Assembly (NCBI GenBank): GCA_964354225.1
Contig: CAYGZC010000036.1
Span: 1 to 5,560, forward strand
Direction of reading: 5' to 3'
DNA length: 5,560 nucleotides
DNA from: CAYGZC01 sp964354225
Lineage (GTDB): Bacteria; Bacteroidota; Ignavibacteria; UBA10030; SZUA-254
The position numbers and the translations under genes are program-made. Below, piece by piece: positions 1-5,515 of this stretch (positions within the stretch are counted from its first letter, which is position 1; each line of letters opens with the position of its first letter). The notes below the pieces were generated by a model, which saw only the letters and a program-made list of their open reading frames with translations, was not told the DNA's origin and searched no databases.

Positions 1-2
1 AG

Positions 3-18
3 GGTGGTTCCAAAAACT
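3..18 (+). repeat. Left terminal inverted repeat of the IS
   Basis: The sequence ggtggttccaaaaact matches the reverse complement of 1256-1271 at 15 of 16 positions, differing only at base 6. Similarity stops at base 18 going inward. One or two outer bases may also belong to the repeat. Confidence 0.8.
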
Positions 19-83
19 CAGTAAAAGAGAGGGAAAAAATAGTTACATTGAAAATCCATAATTCAAAAGACATTCAACCACTC

Positions 84-87
84 AGGA
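84..87 (+). promoter_or_regulatory. Ribosome binding site of the transposase
   Basis: AGGA lies seven bases before the ATG at 95. This supports that start for the transposase. No convincing promoter is seen in 19-83, although TTGAAA at 48-53 could be a weak -35. Confidence 0.5.
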
Positions 88-94
88 ATTAGCA

Positions 95-1129
95 ATGAAG
101 AAACGAGAATCAGGATTATTTGATGAAGCAGACCGATTAGCCCGTATCAGTCAATTAGGGGATCCGTTAGAGAAATTACGAACGGCAATTGATTGGACTA
201 TCTTTGCTTCTGTGCTGAACAAAGCGATGTATCGGGAGCCGAAGGGTCCCGGAGGATGTCCACCCTATGACTATGTAATGATGTTTAAGATTCTCATTTT
301 ACAGGAATATTTCGGACTGAGTGATGGACAAGCAGAATTTCAAATTACGGATCGATTTAGTTTTATGCGGTTCTTAGAGCTTCGTAGCTGTGATCAGGTT
401 CCCGATCAAAATACGATTTGGAATTTTCGAGAACAACTCAACGCGGAGGATGTGGTCAAGAAATTGTTTCTCCGATTTCATCGAGAATTAAAGAATCATG
501 GTATGATCGTGAACAAAGGAAAAATTATTGATGCGAGTATTGTAGAAGTCCCCGTACAACACAATACCAGAGAAGAAAACACCGAGATTAAGGAAGGACG
601 CACCCCATCGGAGTGGGAAGAAGAACCGTCAAAATTAAGCCATAAAGACACCGATGCGCGATGGCTCACCAAGAATGGGGAAGATTTCTATGGATATAAA
701 AACACAATCAAGATTGACCGGAAGAAAAAATTTATTGATGAGTACACCGTCTGCGATGCCGCCACGCACGATAGTATCCCAGGAAAGAACGTGTTGACAA
801 AGAGAGATACAGGGCAACCCTTATATGGAGATGGCGCGTTCACGGGAAAAGCGTTCGAGAAAGCGGTTGCTCGGTGTGGCATGATTAATCGTATTCATGA
901 AAAAGGTTATCGAGGTCACCCGCTCACCGAGCGACAGAAACAACGCAACACAAAAAAAAGCAAGGTGCGAGCGCGAGTTGAACATGTCTTTGGATTCCTG
1001 AAACAGGTAACCGGAGGGGTGATCATTCGCACGGTGGGACTGGCGAGAGCTAAAATCAAAATTGGATTACAGAATCTCACCTATAATTTGTTCCGATATA
1101 CCTTGTATGTGAAGCAGCCGAGGGCGTAA
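95..1129 (+). CDS. IS5-family DDE transposase
   Basis: This 344-residue protein is the transposase that cuts and pastes the surrounding IS. The N-terminal part (about residues 15-130) is the DUF772-type region of IS5 transposases, with the stretch around GGCPPYDYVMMFKILILQEY and the later VPDQNTIWNFREQL. The RNase H-like catalytic core follows. The probable DDE triad is D146 (in IIDAS), D246 (in YGDGAF) and E296 (in RARVEHVFGFLK). R292-x3-E296-x6-K303 fits the known R(3)E(6)K part of the IS4/IS5 signature. Length is close to the family norm, and there is no frameshift or internal stop, so the enzyme looks intact. Its base composition appears less AT-rich than the neighbouring host genes, as expected for an acquired element. 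It is transcribed toward the convergent hydrolase gene at 1242-4175. The assignment to IS5 is firm; the subgroup is not. Confidence 0.96.
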   Translation: MKKRESGLFDEADRLARISQLGDPLEKLRTAIDWTIFASVLNKAMYREPKGPGGCPPYDYVMMFKILILQEYFGLSDGQAEFQITDRFSFMRFLELRSCDQVPDQNTIWNFREQLNAEDVVKKLFLRFHRELKNHGMIVNKGKIIDASIVEVPVQHNTREENTEIKEGRTPSEWEEEPSKLSHKDTDARWLTKNGEDFYGYKNTIKIDRKKKFIDEYTVCDAATHDSIPGKNVLTKRDTGQPLYGDGAFTGKAFEKAVARCGMINRIHEKGYRGHPLTERQKQRNTKKSKVRARVEHVFGFLKQVTGGVIIRTVGLARAKIKIGLQNLTYNLFRYTLYVKQPRA

Positions 1130-1255
1130 TGTGTCTCTTGACGACGATAGGTCATCAAAGTTCTTTCAACAGCATAAAAAAAGATTCACGGGCAACAGTT
1201 TCATCCCTTTGAACTAAAATAATCTCTACTCGGAATTATCATCATGCTAAATCAT
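1130..1255 (+). other. Non-coding right end of the IS
   Basis: This stretch lies between the transposase stop and the right inverted repeat. I see no gene in it and no clear T-tailed terminator. Its last bases (1242-1255) are read on the opposite strand as the final codons of the disrupted hydrolase gene. Confidence 0.6.
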
Positions 1256-4175
1256 AGTTTTTGGAACTACCTCTTATTACATTCACGTCGGTAATGTTAG
1301 CATTTAATATATTCGGGGACATAGAGCTTTTCGTAGGAACTGTTCCATCACCAAAATGTCCGTACGCTTTAGTGCGATATTCTTTCCCTTCCTGATAAAT
1401 TACCTGACTAGGTGTTTTGAGCTCACCACATCTTAGATTGTAGACTTTAATCCCAGAAAAATCGAGGTTGATAAGATTGGTTTTCACTATTTCTGAATTT
1501 GTAATATGTCCCGTGTTAAACTCTAACATATGATTCTGATCTTGATGAGTTTTAAACCATTCAATCGTTTGCTCATAAGTCTGAACCGGCTTAGGATCTT
1601 TTTCTCCCTTCTTTTGAATTTGTAACCATTTTTCTGAATTAGTATATATTGAATTTGGTATTAATTCATAAGTAGATGCCATATTGCGAGCAAGTTGTTT
1701 TACTTGTTTAGAATCTAAAATCATATCAATGCTAGATCCTCTGTTGCCAGAGGCGGCTACATAAGCAATGATAGGAGCTCCGTTGTGAGGAACGGCCAAA
1801 AAAGTAACAGTACGTATTTTCGTATTATCGATAATTCCCACACATATTTTTGTTAACAATCCACCCATGCTATGGGCTACGATATCAACATTGTCTGCAG
1901 AAGTCCTCTGTAATACAAAATTAACAAAATTCGCAAGATCATCCCCTAATGTTACAATACTATGACGCCAATCGTATGGATAAATATAGAGGTCTTCTCC
2001 TTCAGTTCCATCAAAATCAAAATCATCCAACAAATAATTTCCATTTTGAAATTTATCGACTAGTTTCCTATATGAGCCCAGTGGCCCCGGATTGATTATT
2101 GGAGTTAGAATTATACCAATCGGAAATATTACCCAGACGTTAAAGTTTAATTCGTTATTAATAGAGAGTGAACCATCACCCCTGATGGGTGCTACTTTAA
2201 CATTTGGATTAATACTCACCCCATTATCATTAAGATAGAGCGAACTTATGTCAATCGTGGATGGCCACAGAATAGGGCTTGGAATCCAAACTCTTTCGTT
2301 TCCAGAAAGGTTATCGTCAGCGCTGTTGAATAATGCAGAACTCATAATCCCAGGTACAATAATTACAGGAGTGTGTATTATATTAAATTTTTCATCACTT
2401 ATATCATAAGTATTTACATTAAGAACATCAGAAATTTTTATCTTGCAATTCCGTGAAATTATATTTGGTACATTATAAATAAAACTCCCTGTTGATGCTG
2501 ACGTACTAGAGACAATTGGCGGAGATAGCCAAGTATTGCCATTATCCGTACTTAACTCAATCATCACATTATCAACACCCGTTGCATTCCATGTAATGTT
2601 CTTCTCGGTCCCAACAACCCAGTTTTCTCCACCATTCGGTGATGAGACTGTGATTGAAGGCATAGGATCAATATTAATTATTGGTGACCATGATGGTGAC
2701 TGGTCATCTGCAACGTTGTCTGTAATTCTGATAAGGTTGGTACCATCTGAGTTCATAACATATATTTCGTAGTTACCATCAAATCTATCAGTGGATAAAA
2801 CTATCTTTGTTCCATCGGGAGACCAAGATCCCGGATTGGGGCTAACACAACAGCCAACATTGAGTAATATTGTTTTATTTGTGCCGTCGGCATTCATCAA
2901 ACGAATTGCGCCTGTAGCTGCATATGCAATTTTATTTCCATCTGGTGACCAGCAAGGAGAACCAGCCCATTCTCCGCTTGTTAATTGTACCGTATTAGAT
3001 CCATCATTATTCATAACCCATATGTCAGCTGTACCACTTCGCCATGAACTGAACACAATCTTCATTCCGTCCGGAGACCATTTGGCTCCACCGTCGTGAT
3101 TATCAGGATTGTTCGTGATATTTACAGGATTCGTTCCATCAATGTTCATTACATAGATTTCATACTGTCCATCACGGTTTGATCCAAAGACGATTTTTGA
3201 TCCGTCGGGGGACCATGAAGGAGCGCCATCCACTACCGCATTGTCAGTTAATCTTGTTTGATTTGTGCCGTCAGAGTTCATTACATATATCTCAGAGTTC
3301 CCGTCGCGATTTGATTCGAACAATATCTTATGACCATCCGGTGACCAACTTGGGCTTCCATCGTCAGAATCATTATAGGTCAACCGTTGTAACCCAGTCC
3401 CATCAGGATTCATTGTATAAATTTCATAATTCCCGTCTCGATTTGACATAAACACAATTCTGCTTTGAAGATTAAACTCCCACGGTTCCCGTGCTTTGTT
3501 GGAGATGCGGACTTCATCAATTAATCCATCAAGATATCTTTCATTATTCGATTTATTTGCACCTAAATATGTATTCGCAAGAATTTGGCTTCCCAAATTG
3601 TATGTTGTTGCGGCATCCAAGACGCCATTTATAAACAACTTTGCTGTATTACCATCGTACGTTCCTGCAACATGGTACCATACTCCGGTCGATAGTTTAG
3701 TATTAGACGCTAAACCTAAATATTGCCCATTTAATGGATACATGTAGAACACAACAGATCGGTTTGTTTCAATGTAAAGTGCTGGTGAAACGCCATAATA
3801 TCCGCTCGGGAAATCACCGTAGTTGATTAAATGCATTACATCAGTGAACGAATGTACCAAGCAGTAAAGTTCAAAAGTAAAGGCATTGTTTGGATTTGTT
3901 GGGATGCAAGTAACTTTGATATAATCGGAGCTACCGTTGAAGTCTCTTGCATTCCCAAACTTCCCATCCACAATCGTTGTGCCTGTCGCAATACCGTCAT
4001 TACCGTTGCCGCTTGCATCGGAAATAGTCGAGCCGCTAGTCTCGTTGAAGTGGTACAATGCAACGGTATTAGCATCGGGTGTGTACTCTTGAGCAAGTGT
4101 AAAGCTTGAGCAAAGTAAAAATGTGGCGCAAAGCGCCAAAGCGCTCACAAAATTAAAAAGTAAAAAATGTTTCAT
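1242..4175 (-). CDS. Secreted LamG / PD40-propeller / LCAT-like hydrolase, C-terminus cut by IS
   Basis: Probable secreted or surface esterase/lipase of 977 codons. Residues 1-28 are a signal peptide (likely cut at TLA|QE). Residues 31-228 are a LamG-like domain (ALYHFNE at the start, LDGLIDEVRISNKARE at the end). Residues 238-499 hold six TolB/PD40 blades with the pattern NRDGNYEIYVMN-DGTN--RLT---WSPDG. Residues 507-599 are an Ig-like domain (SSPNGGENW). From 601 an alpha/beta hydrolase of the LCAT family begins: oxyanion region VPGIMSSAL, YPYDWR at 733-737, nucleophile S769 in AHSMGG, probable acid D943 in GDGTVP. The family's catalytic His should follow D943 by roughly 30 residues, but host sequence ends at about residue 968 and residues 969-977 are IS-encoded; no His follows D943. 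The ATG is set by a strong GGAGG site and the signal peptide. Fold assignments are confident; substrate is unknown; activity is probably lost. Confidence 0.9.
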   Translation of the reverse strand: MKHFLLFNFVSALALCATFLLCSSFTLAQEYTPDANTVALYHFNETSGSTISDASGNGNDGIATGTTIVDGKFGNARDFNGSSDYIKVTCIPTNPNNAFTFELYCLVHSFTDVMHLINYGDFPSGYYGVSPALYIETNRSVVFYMYPLNGQYLGLASNTKLSTGVWYHVAGTYDGNTAKLFINGVLDAATTYNLGSQILANTYLGANKSNNERYLDGLIDEVRISNKAREPWEFNLQSRIVFMSNRDGNYEIYTMNPDGTGLQRLTYNDSDDGSPSWSPDGHKILFESNRDGNSEIYVMNSDGTNQTRLTDNAVVDGAPSWSPDGSKIVFGSNRDGQYEIYVMNIDGTNPVNITNNPDNHDGGAKWSPDGMKIVFSSWRSGTADIWVMNNDGSNTVQLTSGEWAGSPCWSPDGNKIAYAATGAIRLMNADGTNKTILLNVGCCVSPNPGSWSPDGTKIVLSTDRFDGNYEIYVMNSDGTNLIRITDNVADDQSPSWSPIINIDPMPSITVSSPNGGENWVVGTEKNITWNATGVDNVMIELSTDNGNTWLSPPIVSSTSASTGSFIYNVPNIISRNCKIKISDVLNVNTYDISDEKFNIIHTPVIIVPGIMSSALFNSADDNLSGNERVWIPSPILWPSTIDISSLYLNDNGVSINPNVKVAPIRGDGSLSINNELNFNVWVIFPIGIILTPIINPGPLGSYRKLVDKFQNGNYLLDDFDFDGTEGEDLYIYPYDWRHSIVTLGDDLANFVNFVLQRTSADNVDIVAHSMGGLLTKICVGIIDNTKIRTVTFLAVPHNGAPIIAYVAASGNRGSSIDMILDSKQVKQLARNMASTYELIPNSIYTNSEKWLQIQKKGEKDPKPVQTYEQTIEWFKTHQDQNHMLEFNTGHITNSEIVKTNLINLDFSGIKVYNLRCGELKTPSQVIYQEGKEYRTKAYGHFGDGTVPTKSSMSPNILNANITDVNVIRGSSKNYDLA
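1256..1271 (-). repeat. Right terminal inverted repeat of the IS
   Basis: Read on the - strand this is ggtagttccaaaaact, matching the left end at 3-18 with one mismatch. It lies within the 3' part of the reading frame of the hydrolase gene and marks the point where host sequence gives way to IS sequence. Confidence 0.8.
2679..3464 (-). repeat. Six tandem PD40/TolB-type propeller blade repeats within the hydrolase gene
   Basis: Six in-frame repeats of about 42-46 codons start near residues 238, 284, 328, 373, 416 and 458. Most contain SNRDG or a variant, a YxMNxDGTN turn and a closing WSPDG. Blade 5 (416-457) is the most diverged and lacks the NRDG turn. Blade 6 ends in WSPI rather than WSPDG, marking the end of the array. 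Six blades can close a propeller, which in this family usually binds ligands or proteins rather than catalysing. Confidence 0.88.
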
Positions 4176-4180
4176 TGAAA

Positions 4181-4185
4181 CCTCC
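4181..4185 (-). promoter_or_regulatory. Ribosome binding site of the secreted hydrolase
   Basis: GGAGG on the - strand, five bases before the ATG at 4173-4175. It is the strongest Shine-Dalgarno match in the window and fixes the start, which is also the start of the signal peptide. Confidence 0.8.
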
Positions 4186-4198
4186 AGGTTTGTTGTTG

Positions 4199-4227
4199 GT
4201 TATGGATCGTTCATTTACGTTTGTCAA
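4199..4227 (-). promoter_or_regulatory. Probable sigma70-type promoter of the secreted hydrolase
   Basis: On the - strand a perfect TTGACA (4222-4227) is followed after 17 bases by CATAAC (4199-4204, 4 of 6 to TATAAT). A start of transcription near 4192 would leave a short leader carrying the GGAGG site. If the host is a true Bacteroidota with its own promoter consensus (TTTG/TAnnTTTG) this match might be chance. It lies in the 82-base gap between this gene and the DUF2283 gene, so the hydrolase may be transcribed apart from the small genes. Confidence 0.45.
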
Positions 4228-4257
4228 ATAAGATTCTTTAGCTCATCAATCTTTAGA

Positions 4258-4530
4258 TTAGCTTGCTCTTGAATTTCTTAATGATTTCTTCCGCTTAGAA
4301 GCATCTAATATAGTCACTCCTACAAGCTTATCTTTCCTATAACGAAGCAAAATACCATTGTCAAGCATTTCAGAATCGGTGGCTTTCTGAGGTCTTTTAA
4401 AATTAATGTACAACACATCTGCATTTTTATCGTAATCTATCCATATTCTCTCATAGGGAAATTGAAGAAGATGTGGTGTGATATGTGAAACCTCACCTAA
4501 GATATTTTTTTGAACTATTTCCTTTGCCAT
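4258..4530 (-). CDS. DUF2283 family protein
   Basis: A 90-residue soluble protein of the DUF2283 family, whose biochemical role is not established. Visible family features are the core around residues 30-44 (W-IDYDKNADVLYINF) and the second half around 57-77 (DNGILLRYRKDKLVGVTILDAS). The tail (78-90) is basic and rich in Lys/Arg/Ser and probably disordered. The start overlaps the end of the upstream gene by 16 bases in another frame. An AAGGAAG ribosome binding site at 4538-4544, seven bases before the ATG, sits inside that upstream gene, so the two are probably made together by translational coupling. By analogy with other small overlapping pairs, and because DUF2283 genes often sit beside small nuclease-like proteins, it may be the antidote or partner of the upstream protein. 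That is inference from arrangement only. Confidence 0.8.
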   Translation of the reverse strand: MAKEIVQKNILGEVSHITPHLLQFPYERIWIDYDKNADVLYINFKRPQKATDSEMLDNGILLRYRKDKLVGVTILDASKRKKSLRNSRAS

Positions 4531-4823
4531 AATATTTCTTCCTTAGATAAACGAATCTTTGTGCTAAAATATGCTGTGATTACGAAACCTTCCTTTTTAC
4601 TTAACTCTTTGTATACTACTGCTAAAAACTTATATTTTTTTATCTCTTTTAATGCTATCTTTACATCTCGATAACCTTGAATAATATAATCCGGTTCCTC
4701 GATAGTAGCAAGTATCTCATCATAATAACCTGCAAGGTCATCATGGTTTTCAACGATGTGGATCCACCGTTCATCGGTCAACCGTATAGACACATTATTT
4801 TTGGAGTGCGCAATTTCTACCAT
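4515..4823 (-). CDS. Small protein resembling BECR/RelE-like nuclease-fold proteins, putative toxin
   Basis: A 102-residue protein without signal peptide or membrane segment. Its layout resembles the small proteins annotated as PBECR (phage-Barnase-EndoU-ColicinE5/D-RelE-like) nuclease-fold domains: an N-terminal strand (VSIRLTDERW, 11-20), a helix with conserved-looking H22 and H27 (W-IHIVENH), a P44-D-Y-I turn, then beta strands (KFLAVVYKE, 65-73; GFVITAYFSTKI, 79-90) with the T83-A84-Y85 motif. Such folds often act as RNases in toxins, with His and Thr/Ser in the active site, but no activity can be read from the sequence. It overlaps the DUF2283 gene by 16 bases, the arrangement expected of a two-gene module. 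No good Shine-Dalgarno is seen before the ATG at 4821-4823, so the start is less certain than for the neighbours. The gene is confident; the fold assignment is from memory and moderate. Confidence 0.7.
   Translation of the reverse strand: MVEIAHSKNNVSIRLTDERWIHIVENHDDLAGYYDEILATIEEPDYIIQGYRDVKIALKEIKKYKFLAVVYKELSKKEGFVITAYFSTKIRLSKEEILWQRK
4538..4544 (-). promoter_or_regulatory. Ribosome binding site of the DUF2283 gene, inside the upstream gene
   Basis: AAGGAAG on the - strand, seven bases before the ATG at 4528-4530. It is embedded in the last codons of the BECR-like gene and supports coupled translation. Confidence 0.7.
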
Positions 4824-4867
4824 ATTGTTTTCGAATCATTAAGTCATTTTGAGGGCTGGCGAGCTTC

Positions 4868-4933
4868 TCAACTTATTGAAATAGTACAGCGCATCGCTTT
4901 AATAGCATCTTTTTCAGAAAATGTTTTGCTCAA
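4868..4933 (-). pseudogene. Probable hicA remnant (toxin partner of hicB)
   Basis: Immediately after hicB, a frame can be read from a TTG that overlaps the hicB stop (TTGA). It gives MSKTFSEKDAIKAMR and then diverges to a stop at 4868-4870. This start resembles the first strand and helix of HicA (S-x-K-x-x-I-K-A-L). In a normal HicA the helix is followed by GF...VRQ-GSH. Here a stop comes first, and EARQPSK is visible in the same frame just past it, offset by about two residues. Only some 20 codons of a usual 60-80 are present. The position directly after hicB is right for the toxin. The remnant is short, so chance resemblance is possible. Confidence 0.45.
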
Positions 4934-5145
4934 ATTGAGACCTCTAACTCGCGGATCCGTGCTGTCGGCTTTGATCGAATCTGGTTGAGTTTTTCAAGAC
5001 CCTCAAGATATGTTTGTATAGCTTCTTTTGCGTTTGTCAGCGCTTCTTCTTCAGTGTCACCCTGTGTGTAACATCCATCGAGAGCTGGTACTGTAACATT
5101 AAATCCACCTTCTTTAGCGGGTTCCAATACTATTGTAAATTTCAT
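4930..5145 (-). CDS. hicB: HicB-like antitoxin (type II toxin-antitoxin family)
   Basis: A 71-residue protein of the HicB/UPF0150 family. It shows the typical partly RNase H-like fold pattern: first strand KFTIVLEPA (2-10), GGFNVTVPALDGCYTQGDT (13-31) and the helix EEEALTNAKEAIQTYLEGLEKL (32-53). The C-terminal stretch 54-71 is short, so there is no ribbon-helix-helix or HTH DNA-binding domain; it is one of the small HicB forms. HicB proteins normally block the HicA mRNA-cleaving toxin. Here no intact hicA exists on either side: the downstream gap holds only a probable remnant, and the upstream side is a decayed gene of another kind. An AAAGG site at 5153-5157, seven bases before the ATG, supports the start. 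It may be an orphan antitoxin, possibly able to act on a HicA encoded elsewhere (inference). Confidence 0.88.
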   Translation of the reverse strand: MKFTIVLEPAKEGGFNVTVPALDGCYTQGDTEEEALTNAKEAIQTYLEGLEKLNQIRSKPTARIRELEVSI

Positions 5146-5177
5146 TGCAATGCCTTTCGATATGATCTGAATAGAAT

Positions 5178-5339
5178 TTAATCTTTTATAACTAGAAGAA
5201 CAAATAGCGTTTCATATAATAAAACATACATTATTAAATGGTAAAATGCGCCGGTATTAGCATTGGTCACGTACTCTTAAATGATAACGCTACTTTGTAT
5301 AAAAGCAAAAACAGTTAGTAAGAATGTAATCCTTCTCAT
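5178..5339 (-). pseudogene. Decayed N-terminus of a paralogue of the LamG/propeller hydrolase
   Basis: A frame starts at ATG 5337-5339 with an AAGGGA-type ribosome binding site just before it. It encodes a signal-peptide-like MRRITFLLTVFAFIQSSVII, a TAA stop at 5277-5279, then EYVTNANTGAFYH. The intact gene has Q-EYTPDANTVALYHFNE at the same place. The stop replaces the codon for Gln29, consistent with a single CAA-to-TAA change. At DNA level 5241-5280 matches 4053-4092 at 31 of 40 positions without gaps. After about codon 34 the similarity ends, and the frame closes at 5178-5180. So this is the front end of a related secreted protein, broken by a nonsense mutation and by loss of everything downstream. 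The alternative, a working 20-residue peptide gene, seems unlikely. Confidence 0.7.
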
Positions 5340-5365
5340 GGTAGATCCCTTCCAGATATTGATAG

Positions 5366-5394
5366 TAAAAATAGCCCCACGATTTATCGTGGGG
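5366..5394 (-). terminator. Possible intrinsic terminator read on the - strand
   Basis: On the - strand the first hairpin (arms CCCCACGAT / ATCGTGGGG) is followed by CTA and then TTTTT at 5367-5371. This could stop transcripts arriving from beyond 5394 before they enter the decayed gene and hicB. The T-run is short and offset by three bases, so the hairpin may serve only as part of the repeat element. Confidence 0.3.
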
Positions 5395-5495
5395 ATAAAA
5401 AACCAATGAACAAATCGGGCTTCAGCCCATATTTATAAGGGTTGAAACCCTCTATTTGCGGGTTTATTGTTACCCCGAACTAAAGTTCGGGGCTA
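5372..5495. repeat. REP/REPIN-like cluster of four hairpins nested as inverted pairs
   Basis: Four perfect inverted repeats lie at 5375-5394 (9-bp arms), 5417-5428 (5-bp), 5438-5451 (6-bp) and 5473-5492 (9-bp), separated by 22, 9 and 21 bases, nearly symmetric about 5433. The outer limits TAGCCCC (5372-5378) and GGGGCTA (5489-5495) are themselves inverted copies. The second hairpin (GGGCTTCAGCCC) and the reverse complement of the third (GGGTTTCAACCC) differ at exactly one base pair, with both partners changed. This resembles non-autonomous palindromic repeats mobilised or bounded by REP-type sequences in other bacteria. No transposase of that type is in the window. The region 5340-5515 otherwise holds no gene. 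Confidence 0.7.
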
Positions 5496-5515
5496 ATCAA
5501 ATTCAGAAAAAGAGC

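Larger units (their letters stand above)
1..1272 (+). mobile_element. IS5-family insertion sequence, complete or nearly so
   Basis: The element holds one transposase gene and is bounded by terminal inverted repeats at 3-18 and 1256-1271, giving a length of about 1.27 kb, normal for IS5-family elements. Seen directly: the two ends match at 15 of 16 bases when one is reverse-complemented, and the right end lies inside the reading frame of the neighbouring secreted hydrolase gene. The left flank lies before the window, so the target duplication cannot be fully read. If the element is 2-1272, the right flank is CTTA and base 1 (A) agrees with the last base of such a 4-bp duplication, which is weak support. 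The element ends could be off by one or two bases. Confidence 0.85.

Noticed and set aside
635..882. Two - strand frames opposite the transposase
   Set aside because: They are antisense to the catalytic core of an intact transposase and have no supporting features.
2536..3747. Several + strand open frames of 78-102 codons opposite the hydrolase gene
   Set aside because: They lie antisense to a clear multidomain protein, have no recognisable domains, and arise because the antisense of the repeated propeller codons (GATGG, TCCCC) lacks stops.
3831..4109. Frames on both strands overlapping the LamG part of the hydrolase
   Set aside because: The LamG domain in the main frame is well supported; these alternatives show no family features or ribosome binding sites.
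4228..4257. Weak inverted repeat (AAGATT / AATCTT) after the DUF2283 gene as a terminator
   Set aside because: The stem is six AT-rich pairs with a long loop and no clean T-run, too weak to call.
4677..4988. A 103-codon + strand frame opposite the BECR-like gene and the hicA remnant
   Set aside because: It runs antisense across two better-supported genes and resembles no family I recognise.
5372..5495. CRISPR array
   Set aside because: The palindromes differ from each other and are arranged as inverted, not direct, repeats; there are no uniform spacers and no cas genes.
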